The notes under the pieces: model-generated
Databases searched by the model: none
What the model saw: only the letters and a program-made list of their open reading frames with translations
What the model was told of the DNA's origin: nothing
Origin: Trinickia dabaoshanensis
GTDB lineage: Bacteria > Pseudomonadota > Gammaproteobacteria > Burkholderiales > Burkholderiaceae
Direction: 5' to 3'
Assembly (NCBI RefSeq): GCF_002879885.1
Contig: NZ_PNYA01000005.1
Coordinates: forward strand, 124,001-188,000
Length of the DNA stretch: 64,000 bases
Shown here: positions 42,601-48,067 of the stretch, piece by piece
Layout: each line of letters begins with the position of its first letter
How positions within the stretch are numbered: position 1 is the first letter of the stretch
Made by a program: the position numbers and the translations under genes

Positions 42601-43312
42601 ACCCTTGCGCATTCACATGTCCAAGAATCTGGCTAGGCGCCCCACTCGGATCGTTGATCCGATTGAGCACGGCCCAGTTATTCGCGCCGTTCGTCTGCGT
42701 GCCGGCCGATTGATCGAAGTTCAGCGTGGTTTGCTTGCCGACGTTCATCGTCTGCCACGTCAGCACGGCGTTCTGCCCGGTCTGCTTGACGTCGACGGTG
42801 ACGTTCCCGTTCGTATCGACGGTTTGCGTCGGTCCATTGGCATTGATCCAAAGAACCGGCTTGCTCGTATCCGTCGTTTGACTGACGTTAGTGTCCTGCG
42901 CGAACGTTACCCCCGGCGCGACCTGAAGTCCGCCCACGGTCAACCCATTGGGCACCGTAGAAGGCGCCGCCGCCGCCGCGGCGGCAGCCGCCTGCTGCGC
43001 CGCAATTTGCGCCGCGATCGCTTGCGCGGCGTGTCCGAGATTGCGGATCGACGGTTGGCTAGCCTGCAATGCCTGCTGCGGCGACACGCCCAAGTTCGGC
43101 ATCGCCCCGCCCGCAACGCCCCCCACACCGGCCGTCGCCATCCCGTTGCCGATATGCCCCAGATTCATGATGCCGCCCGCATGCGCGTGCACCGATAAAC
43201 CCGCCGCGACAACCATCGCGATCGCCCGGCACAACGGCCGCAGATCAGATCTCAGCATCGACCGCGAACGGTTCAGGTCTTGTTCTCGTACCGCGCATGC
43301 GCGAGCTGCCAT
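30614..43312 (-). CDS. Giant filamentous haemagglutinin-family exoprotein (TpsA, PdtA/VreARI-associated type)
   Basis: One uninterrupted 4,232-residue ORF. The ATG at 43312 has GGTGGAG just upstream; an in-frame ATG at 43420 has none. The N-terminus has a long signal (about 47 residues, ending LSVHAHAGG) and a poly-Ala stretch. The TPS secretion domain follows (VDVKQTGQNAVLTWQTMNVG, then NRNGIVFGAGSQVNVHSLVASS, the NPNGI-type motif). Thousands of residues of Gly/Ser/Thr/Asn-rich beta-helix repeats come next. The last ~500 residues resemble the DUF3739 region of haemagglutinins linked to VreARI signalling. No CdiA-type VENN motif or toxin tip is seen. Exported by the TpsB at 15246; it follows three glycosyltransferase genes. 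Confidence 0.93.
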   Translation of the reverse strand: MAARACAVREQDLNRSRSMLRSDLRPLCRAIAMVVAAGLSVHAHAGGIMNLGHIGNGMATAGVGGVAGGAMPNLGVSPQQALQASQPSIRNLGHAAQAIAAQIAAQQAAAAAAAAAPSTVPNGLTVGGLQVAPGVTFAQDTNVSQTTDTSKPVLWINANGPTQTVDTNGNVTVDVKQTGQNAVLTWQTMNVGKQTTLNFDQSAGTQTNGANNWAVLNRINDPSGAPSQILGHVNAQGSVYVINRNGIVFGAGSQVNVHSLVASSLNLLDMSNKLVQSDSAVAQSNQLFLGMAAGTTGGLANPEAGSSTKLSGSTANPNAVLGLGSQYIVDANNPLSMPGDISIAPGASITTHLNGTVTDGGFVMVAAPNVTNSGSITATAGQVVLAAGVGVSLLPNPGSGNAGSYAPQTLLPELSGQIARMQNGLPVDLTPPGTLINSGIVQASRGTVNMLGSRIAQNGVVGVTTSVSTPGNITLSTVDEYSSNNPLAQSYSSNGTPVSMNQQSGGITTHRAGLLSFGPDSVTAVMPDDNGQTATSTPGTIFTPGSVNMTAGSVWFEGGSLIEAPGSKVSVTALTPKVTFAATPPGQMAVEGRIYLDNGAAIDVSGLSNVELPIAQTLVTIDRLGQNELADSPLLRDGFLFGMKNVVVDGTLSGTRSDGVEWVGSPILNLSGYVNLIPRTVDQLLTNGGNITLSGNEVMTAAGSSMDLNGGYVHYDGGMVNTTRLVDASGAIVPIGQASPYDTFVGIAGEFTEKHPRWGVTKTWYNTLETSGGYQGDYIVGGNAGTLDIFAQTAAVLDGDFTALAFGGSKQAQTNNLPSGGTFNLGADAKATTPINSLTQNQQSDKTGETSLVILQPDAPDLQALAPGFSINTALDPTAFGSMSATDPNNVFKTIVVPVGRLNAGGFSTLYVGDDKINGKGFVVAPGTALNLQPGGSVTLAATGSTGATTTVAGTISAPSGHVTISTSGDLTVTSTGSIDVAGQWVNNDTQSAPATTQGNSEYINGGSISLSADGHLDLQPGSVLDVSGGGETTAKGTLLTSNGVPAGKGGSVSLVTYDGDLATLPMDPYLTMAGTIRSFGFSGGGTLTLGAGGFRIGGDPANVSPWDIVLPTDFFEKQGFGNYVLNALYSASVAPGATVSLTQENLLPTADGLQQLGTGANLATSGLVTVGALDTYHRQPTSLVMTGAGYLGIAGMLKGQDRTSDSPPAIPAIDGSVGQVSIGEGASIIGDAGASIGLGSPAQVTVLGLLIAPGGTITLSAENGSGHSVTGQHNSSDDASLSSNSQSVWLGPNALLDVSGVALTNPLVAPIKSGSTLYTPKTGKVLPGGSVVIADDSGYIVAQPGSVINVSGSSAVFDQLSADGQYVATSAWSDAGSITLAGSSGLYFDGTLKGQAGAPQAEGGTLSLTVDGRQGFAFRADGSKLQLPGPTAIVLQQSGDLIPQGLTVGQDILAATGATMSNDDQSTTTIASGVLQFAADRLKNSGISTLVVGNQAQFGVVPVAFSGNVDLSLSRAVQIYSNELAALSGDQLNSLLRGVQDSPGHYAVPTIASLLKSEAASTTPVNIDSTVKIDAPYVSIVSPRQTIANPIAPIAASSRGTLDINASFIDLQNQFQLSNFGQANLNSTGDIRLSSTQVGDSLMPGVLYTPGNLSFTAADLYPATGNAFILQAMGPTPTTISFGGNGGSSTPLSAGGSLLVDANNIVQAGTVCAPSGSIVFGVGDPNDSGTESQFAGLKLVATDSVTFANGSLTSVSNDGSIIPYGVTVDGTDWQFNPDLRLSAKNLTAPPAKYIGVNGNSVELNKGATIDLSGGGDLQASEWVPGTGGTRDVLSQYTVSYANNPTGVAVPTNVGATNVYAIVPGAQSPVSAYDPVFAQTVQPSTNGNGTAGTTTATLGIGQAQLNGVAGQAVYLSGVPGLAPGYYTLLPGKYATLPGAYRVTVSSNTAAVAPGATQLLPDGTVVTAGYFGDALTGARSATPTLFNVQSGPVWQQSSQYTLTKADSFFTTLANTKGNVTPPLPADGGQLVLAATKALTLGAALNTAADTDGAAAEVDIASQDIEITGGNNAPALPGYLQIGADVLDGLNAGSLLIGGTRTATTSGVTITPIADSVVLSNAGGTALTGSEVMLVTKTDKTSTDPNAANGLRVDAGSAMTASGSYPAAKDASITIAGDGALLRVSNGAMTGVTRTGSSGTGVLTIGAGATLQGGQALTLDSSGNLKVDPTAVLSGNAIAVDGSAITLTSQQGAAASSLPGFVLGPTGLAQLSNSKQILLRSLGAINFDGDVNATFGNNVVLSAGTFTGDGNVTLNAKQIAFTNDMGAPEATASLGNGTLTVNAPEIDFGAGTKNASGFGSVTMNATSGIAGQGSGTFDLGAAAVVLSAPVFLADTSSASTIKTSGTLTLNQGAGTALSRQAVGGAVNFIGGTIADNGAHIIAPAGNVSLESSSGDLTIGNGSTISSAGVAKQFFDVTAFAPAGSISLTADNGTVDVQSGATLDFSGANGGGAAGSLALSAPKQGVDLNGTIKGGAASGYMGGSFSLDTASSADLDSLAATLATSGVDDSITIHTRTGNLQLSAGNTLTAYTVSLTADGGAGSARTATDGNVNVLGTINASGSTGGEIDLYGRNGVDVDGTLIARACATGNACDDQPQNLNPNQRGGTVKIGTTALFNPNIAQPYNTTYGYENIDPANAGVISIGSNALLDVSGGTAGGLSGGTVSLRAPVLDDGAVNVNIPGAFNAGRGIVGSRATTLEAYAVWSTTDATTGAQHFDGVVDPAGWFDNKGHLLAGTFTGQGSGGTFTFTPNSDGTAGGTLTNTATGAQFTIGSDPQSLAQLYTGVSANSFTGFGGLDNMYFAPTSVNSDHQAFYGYQSDGTTPGALMRFVQAGLSGVSNPFVGKGIANAAVVPGVELDNPSAAINGGDIQVLTTWNLGAGTSPTNLAFRFNGQAPIVTFRADDNVRVKASLTDGFFQILNPVGGGGTIPVPSPSTVTDATALYTQPAGYAGLSYGKGLSYYGVNSPYPSQRYVQGPGNPVGGTADEIAEYYALYSAYAEFLASPAPSWHNAGADMLNAIMGASSYPRGSVAAPVPPSASQQQTDPGSYLIYVSQYKAYLLQVDALNSKGHWTNPEMVQAPLVEPVTPIASTTIPVPAATDNSVSPLAESANPLPVQSASLAQEASSTFRLVAGANLTSADPLSLKPALTFRGTSDSGNLTLDGHSAYIDANGLALLAPTAIRTGVGSLSLASANGFSLLDPVAPGVVYTAGSSTNEAPNGNSDIAIASGSAGDPDIMVLPTTHPNSAGDVSILAQGDIKGIEYTTDSTGAVTGNTNNTTSQFWWQWREIGNPIGAVGSTNPHQQTVQTSINFGAFDQGVMSVGGNVSISAGGNISDLAVSLPTTWYLTATNTDQPVLHTVGGGNLSVRAGGDILSGDYFVAKGTGKITAAGRIGSDISVSSENLGQPAVRVGTVLATQDGAMSVVARQGIEIGAILNPSDSSVFSLPGDATSRETSPQLDAYSHTRPDLQPYSGVSAVTLLSTDGDVQLGSLASLLTGATGMLPASLGVTALNGGISIQSGGTLYPSSVGQLNLIADQSVEMSNSAVLLTGAGLAPATFGMSDSDPSLMPSPTNWNANPPTHATFPLHRNDTTPARVYSLNGDIVDGTLQTSGSDSGFYTGDVVLSIDKPAIIEAGRDVLNLTFEGQNLRGSDVTRILAGRDIYDAPLIKHNPISPYLILGGPGTFDVEAGRNIGPLTGEAEFHALNPNELVLPPTGIEAVGNSKNPYLPHESANVNVLFGVGPGVDVSTFVSTYIDPSASVAGIFSATPSLIGFMQQYDEGKYLDTGLLQDKDAAQKAVGKLTAAQAWSQFQALPQNVQQLFAEQVLFNVLTQVGEDYNNPNSRYYQQYSRGYQAINTLFPAAFGYTKNGLSGGLNGAQTSVQTGNLDIRGTTIQTQQGGSVSILGPGGRALIGSSSAPPAIVDSSGNVVAGPSTMGVLTLEQGDVDIFIDQSLLLAQSRVFTEQGGDMTIWSSNGDINAGKGSKSSADTPAPQYVCDVNHYCLVDARAEVTGAGIATLQSIPGSSIGTINLIAPRGTVDAGDAGIRAGNLNIAAFRVANADNIQVTGTSTGIPIVQAANTGALTAASSASSAANQMAQDMAKKNASGGGQHRWSISVQVEGFGQANDDRKRRKREQVSYDPSSSVSVVGFGATNAPQQRSVDGEPVKRSGEI

Positions 43313-43509
43313 TCTCCACCCCGATACCAATAAATTGATGGCCCGGCCGAGCGCCGCCGAAGGCAGCGCCGACACGCGCCTGCGCCGAGCGCCAAGCCGC
43401 GTGAGGCCAATGAAATCCATAGAAAATACGAACCGGTCGTGGCATCGATATGGCGAGTGTTAGGAACCATTCGTGCCGCGGGAAAAGGTACGCACCTTCT
43501 GCGCCGTGC

Positions 43510-45771
43510 TTAGGCGAAGCGCTCGGCCGCGAACTCGGCATGCAGCGCCGCGGCAACGCGCTCGATCACCGGCGCCCAATCGCCCGCCCGCCGCTGCCGG
43601 AACAACCGCGCACTGGGATACCAAGGGCTATCGTCGCGTTCGAGCAGCCATCGCCAATCGGGGGCGAACGGGAGCAACACCCACGTCGGGCGTCCGAGCG
43701 CACCGGCCAAATGCGCCACGGACGTATCGACCGAGATGACCAGATCCAATTGCTCCGTCAGCGCGGCGGTATCGGCAAAATCGGCCAACTGCCCGCCGAA
43801 CGACACGATGCCGCTCTCCCGAACCGCTTGCTCGTCGCATTGGCGTACTTGAGGCTGAAGCAGCACGAACGTGGCATCGAGCGCCAACAGCGGCGCAAGC
43901 ACCCCAAAACTCAATGAGCGGTTTTCGTCGTTGTTGTGGCGGGGATTGCCCGACCACGCAAGCCCGATCCGTGGCCGTCCCTCGGGCGACGCTTGTTCGA
44001 TGCGTTGCGCCCAAGTTTCGCGCCGCCGCGCATCGGCCTGTAGGTAAGGCACATCCGAGGGAATCGTATCGAGCGTCGTCCGAAAGGCATATGGCAAGCT
44101 CATCAACGGACATTGCACGTCGAAGGCGGGCGTTGCCTCGCCCTCGGCCACGATTCGGTTCACGCCCTCCAAGCAAGCGAGCAGCGGAGCAAGCGGACGC
44201 GGGACCTCCATCACGACGGTCGCGCCTCGCGCGAGCATGAGCGGCACATAGCGGCAAAACTGGATCGTGTCGCCGAACCCCTGCTCGGCATGCAGCATGA
44301 TCGTCTTGCCCGCGATGGGTTCTACGCCAAGCCACAACGGCCGGTTTGCATGACGTCGACGCATGTGCAGATCGGGCGCCATCCAACGATCTTCGTGCCG
44401 CTGCCATCCCTTCTCGAAGTCGCCCATCACCAAACGGCAGAACGCTTCGGAGCGACGCACCGAACCATCGTTCGGGTAGCGCTCGCGTGCGAGCGCATAG
44501 CGGTGCAACGCGGCTTCATGCTCGCCGCGCTGTTGCAGCGCCACCGCTTGCGTATGCAACGCTTGCGCCGATTCAGCGGGAGCAACCGACGCCGCCAGAT
44601 AGGCATGGTCCGCATCGTCGAAACGACCGAGTTGCTGCAAGACGACGCCTCGATTGAACAGCAACTCGGGATCGTCGCTTCGCAGGGCGAGCGCTTGGTC
44701 GTAGCTCTCGAGTGCCTCGGCGAGGCGGCCGCACTGCCGCAACGCCGCCGCCCGATTGCGGATCGCATCGACGTTATTGGGCGAAAGCGAAAGCGCCTCG
44801 CTATACGCTTGCACCGCTTCGCCATGAAAACCGAGCCCCAATAACGCATTGCCTCGTCCGAGCCATGCACCTGCGTGCTTGCGATTCAGTTCGAGCAGCC
44901 GATCGCAACGCGTCAGCAGTTCGGCGTGCGCATGCAGCAGATCGAGCGCGGCGCAGCTTGCAAACAGCAACACGTCGTCGCGCGGTGCAGACACAAGCGC
45001 CTCGTCGAAGCAGGCCAGCGCTTCTTGCGGACGCCCGAGCTCGGTCAACAACGTCCCGCATGCGTGCAGCACGGCCGGCGTTTTCCCCGTCACTACCATA
45101 GCGAGCTGATAGCTTCGCAACGCCTCCTCCGAACGACCCAACGCATGCAATGCACGCCCGCGTTCGAAATGCGCGACGGCGGCGTTAGGATCGAGTCTCA
45201 AAGCGCGCTCGATGCTGATCAACGCATCGGCCGGTCGCCCCAAAGACACCAGCGTCGTCCCGCGTCGCGTCCATGTCTTCGCCACGCCGGGCGCTTGCGC
45301 CAACGCGCGGTCGTATGCCGCGAGCGCATCGTCGAATCGTTCCAACCCATGCAAGGCATCGGCGCGTGCTGCGAGCGCGGCGGCATCGGTGCTCTTTTCG
45401 CCCAACAGCGGATCGAGTACGGAGAGCGCTTCGCCATACCGGCCCGCCGCGACGAGCGCCGCCCCATGATTACTCACGTTCCAAGGCTGGCGCACGCCAA
45501 GCGCGATCGAGCGGGCGATCAGTTTCTCCGCGCGCGGGGCATGACCCACATGCAATTGCGCGAGGCCCAGTAATGCCAGCGCCTCGGGATGGTCGGGGGC
45601 CATCGACAGCACCCCCTCATACAGCCGCCCCGCGCCGGCAAAATCCGCCTTTTCCAATAACGCGCGCGCACGGCGCAACGAATCGCCGATGGCCGACCGC
45701 ATCCACGAATCGCTCTCGCCGAGCCCCTGGGCCACGGGTGTCGCGGCTACCTTGCCACGCGCCGCGCTCAT
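43510..45771 (-). CDS. TPR-containing glycosyltransferase, third paralog
   Basis: A 753-residue cytoplasmic protein. The start at 45771 overlaps the previous gene's stop as ATGA. The N-terminal ~430 residues are a run of about a dozen 34-residue TPR units (for example PDHPEALALLGLAQLHVG, AAVAHFERGRALHALGRSEEAL). The C-terminal ~300 residues are a GT-B glycosyltransferase-like module related to heptosyltransferase/GT9 folds (GKTIMLHAEQGFGDTIQFCRYVPLM, RIGLAWSGNPRHNNDENRS, DLVISVDTSVAHLAGALGRPTWVLLP). The same architecture occurs in the next two genes. Adjacent to the giant haemagglutinin, so glycosylation of that protein before export is the likely role (inference). Confidence 0.85.
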   Translation of the reverse strand: MSAARGKVAATPVAQGLGESDSWMRSAIGDSLRRARALLEKADFAGAGRLYEGVLSMAPDHPEALALLGLAQLHVGHAPRAEKLIARSIALGVRQPWNVSNHGAALVAAGRYGEALSVLDPLLGEKSTDAAALAARADALHGLERFDDALAAYDRALAQAPGVAKTWTRRGTTLVSLGRPADALISIERALRLDPNAAVAHFERGRALHALGRSEEALRSYQLAMVVTGKTPAVLHACGTLLTELGRPQEALACFDEALVSAPRDDVLLFASCAALDLLHAHAELLTRCDRLLELNRKHAGAWLGRGNALLGLGFHGEAVQAYSEALSLSPNNVDAIRNRAAALRQCGRLAEALESYDQALALRSDDPELLFNRGVVLQQLGRFDDADHAYLAASVAPAESAQALHTQAVALQQRGEHEAALHRYALARERYPNDGSVRRSEAFCRLVMGDFEKGWQRHEDRWMAPDLHMRRRHANRPLWLGVEPIAGKTIMLHAEQGFGDTIQFCRYVPLMLARGATVVMEVPRPLAPLLACLEGVNRIVAEGEATPAFDVQCPLMSLPYAFRTTLDTIPSDVPYLQADARRRETWAQRIEQASPEGRPRIGLAWSGNPRHNNDENRSLSFGVLAPLLALDATFVLLQPQVRQCDEQAVRESGIVSFGGQLADFADTAALTEQLDLVISVDTSVAHLAGALGRPTWVLLPFAPDWRWLLERDDSPWYPSARLFRQRRAGDWAPVIERVAAALHAEFAAERFA

Positions 45772-48023
45772 TGGCGTTCGCTCCCGGCAATCCGTCGCAG
45801 CGCCAGCCGCACTTGCTCGATCACATCGCCCCATTCGCCGCCAACGGCTTGCCTGCACAAACGCGCGCTCGGGTACCAAGGACTATCGTCTCTGTCGAGC
45901 ATCCACCGGAAATCCGGCGTATGCGGCAGCATGACGAGCAGCGGCCGCCCAATCGCACCGGCGAGATGCGCGACCGACGTATCGACGCTGACGATGCAAT
46001 CCATCGAAGCCGTGAGCGCCGCCGTATCGGCGAAGTCCCCAAGCTCGTCGCCAAACTGACGAATCGGGCTAGCGGCGAGGATCGGTTCGTCCTCCTCGCG
46101 CACGACCTTTTGAAGGCTGATCCATTCGTAGCCGTCATCGAGCAGCGGCAACAGGTCGGACAAACTCATCGATCGGTTACGGTCGTTCAAATGCTGCGGA
46201 TTGCCCGACCAAACGAGCCCGATGCGCGGACGGCCGCGAACGCCCAACCTCTGCTGCCACTGCGCTATCCGCGCGGTATCGGCCCGGAGGTACGGAACGC
46301 TGGAGGGGATCGTCCCCATACCCGTGTGGAATTCCATCGGCAAGCTGAGCAGCGGGCAATGCAGATCGAACGGCGGCAGCGGAGCGCCGCGAGCGACGAG
46401 CGCGTCCACGCCGTCGAGCGTGCGAAGCAGCGGCACCAAGGCGTCGGATACTTCGAGCACGACGCGCGCGCCAAGCGCCTTAACGAGGGGCACGTAGCGG
46501 CAAAACTGCAACGTATCGCCCAGCCCCTGTTCCGCGTAGAGCAAGATCGTCTTGCCGTCGAGCGGCATGTTTGCGCTCCATCGAGGCTGCGCGAACTCGC
46601 GGCGGCTCGGGTCCATTTGCGCATCGCGCCACCGCCACTCGTACTCGGCCCAGCCGGCTTCGAAGTCGCCGAGCGAGAGGCACAAAAAGGCGCGCATACA
46701 GTGCGCGAGCACGTAGTCCGGATCGATTTCGATCGCCCGCGCGTAGGCTGCCTTCGCTTCGTCGTGGGCACGCAAGGCACGCAGCGCGTTGCCTCGATGG
46801 AAATGCGCGAGCTTATCGCTCGGCTCAGCCTCGGACACGCGCGTGAAGTCCTCCAGCGCGGCCTCGTAACGGTGCGTCTCTAGCAGCGCTCTGCCTCGCG
46901 TGAACAACGCGGGCGTATAGCGGGGCACCACCGCGAGCGCCCGTTCGCAAGCCTCGATCGCATCGACGTGCCGATCCGTGCGGATGAGCGCGCTCGCATA
47001 GTTGCAAAGCACGCCCGGATCGTTCGGTGCAACGTCCAGCGAACGCGCATAGTGTTCGACCGCCTCGCGGTTACGCCCCGCATGCCGCGAGGCATTGCCG
47101 CGGTTGGCCAACGCCATGGCATGGGTAGGATCGATCGCCAGCACGCGATCGCAGCGCGCGATCGCTTCCTCGTGGCGTTCGAGCTTCTCGAGTGCGATCG
47201 AGCTATTGAAGAGCGCATCGACGAACGCGGGATAGGCCGCGATCGCTTCGTTGAAATCGGCCAGGGCGGCCGCGGGTTCGCCTAGGTCGAGCCAGGCAAC
47301 GCCTCTAAGAAACAACACTTCGGCGTTGCCCGGCATGGCGGCCAATGCTTGTCCGTAGCTGTCGAGCGCTTCGCGAAAGCGGCCCAATGCGCGCAGCGTC
47401 TGCCCGATCTCACGGCAAGCCTCGAAGGTGCGGCCGTCCAATGCGAGGGCCCGCTCGCAACAGGCCAATGCTTCGACCGGCCGTCCAAGGCTGCGCAGCG
47501 TTTCGCTATGCTTGACATAGCCGTTGGCAAAGCGCGGATTGATCTCGAGAAGACGATCGTAGGAAGCCAATGCCTGCTCGCTCAAACCCCGCGCGGCCTG
47601 AAGTCCTGCCCGCTGCAACCAGGAGCGTTGATGCCGCGGATCGATTGCCAATGCGGCGTCGAGCCTGGCCAGCGCCTCGTCGGAACGATTCAGCGCGGCC
47701 AGCACTGCGGCATGATTGGCCAATGCCAAGGGATCGGAGCGCAACTCGATCGAACTGCGCATCAGCACCTCGGCCTCATGCAGCCGCCCTTGCTGAAAGC
47801 GCACCGCGCCGAGCATGTGAAGCGCATCGGGATGCTCGGCATTGAGCGCCAATATCTCTTCGTAAGCCGACTCGGCCCGCGCAAGGGCGCCTTCGCGATG
47901 CGCCCTGCGCGCCGTTTGCAACAGGCGTTCGATTTGCGCGCTATCGAGCCGCTCAACCGCCCGAGCACGTGACGCCACCGCCTGTTCTTCAACAAGCGGC
48001 ATCCCTGCCCCATTCGATGTCAT
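45768..48023 (-). CDS. TPR-containing glycosyltransferase, second paralog
   Basis: A 751-residue paralog with the same two-part layout. The TPR array is roughly residues 30-440 (for example PDALHMLGAVRFQQGRLHEAE, PTHAMALANRGNASRHAGRNREAVEHY). The C-terminal GT-B module has LYAEQGLGDTLQFCRYVPLV, RIGLVWSGNPQHLNDRNRS and DCIVSVDTSVAHLAGAIGRPLLVMLP. The ATG at 48023 has AGGGG 8 bases upstream. It ends in an ATGA overlap with the third paralog and follows the first by 44 bases. Independent acceptor or donor specificities for the three enzymes are plausible but cannot be read from sequence. Confidence 0.85.
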   Translation of the reverse strand: MTSNGAGMPLVEEQAVASRARAVERLDSAQIERLLQTARRAHREGALARAESAYEEILALNAEHPDALHMLGAVRFQQGRLHEAEVLMRSSIELRSDPLALANHAAVLAALNRSDEALARLDAALAIDPRHQRSWLQRAGLQAARGLSEQALASYDRLLEINPRFANGYVKHSETLRSLGRPVEALACCERALALDGRTFEACREIGQTLRALGRFREALDSYGQALAAMPGNAEVLFLRGVAWLDLGEPAAALADFNEAIAAYPAFVDALFNSSIALEKLERHEEAIARCDRVLAIDPTHAMALANRGNASRHAGRNREAVEHYARSLDVAPNDPGVLCNYASALIRTDRHVDAIEACERALAVVPRYTPALFTRGRALLETHRYEAALEDFTRVSEAEPSDKLAHFHRGNALRALRAHDEAKAAYARAIEIDPDYVLAHCMRAFLCLSLGDFEAGWAEYEWRWRDAQMDPSRREFAQPRWSANMPLDGKTILLYAEQGLGDTLQFCRYVPLVKALGARVVLEVSDALVPLLRTLDGVDALVARGAPLPPFDLHCPLLSLPMEFHTGMGTIPSSVPYLRADTARIAQWQQRLGVRGRPRIGLVWSGNPQHLNDRNRSMSLSDLLPLLDDGYEWISLQKVVREEDEPILAASPIRQFGDELGDFADTAALTASMDCIVSVDTSVAHLAGAIGRPLLVMLPHTPDFRWMLDRDDSPWYPSARLCRQAVGGEWGDVIEQVRLALRRIAGSERQ

Positions 48024-48067
48024 TGTTCAGCCCCTGTTGCCGCGCGAGAGAGCGGCAGTGCCGCGGC

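Noticed and set aside
42961-43010. GCC/GGC triplet run encoding poly-Ala near the haemagglutinin N-terminus as a phase-variation tract
   Set aside because: It is interrupted and triplet-based, so length changes would stay in frame and not switch expression.
30614-43312. Contact-dependent inhibition (CdiA-type) toxin and immunity pair
   Set aside because: No VENN-like motif, no variable toxin C-terminus and no small immunity ORF after the stop; the C-terminus fits the DUF3739-type haemagglutinins.
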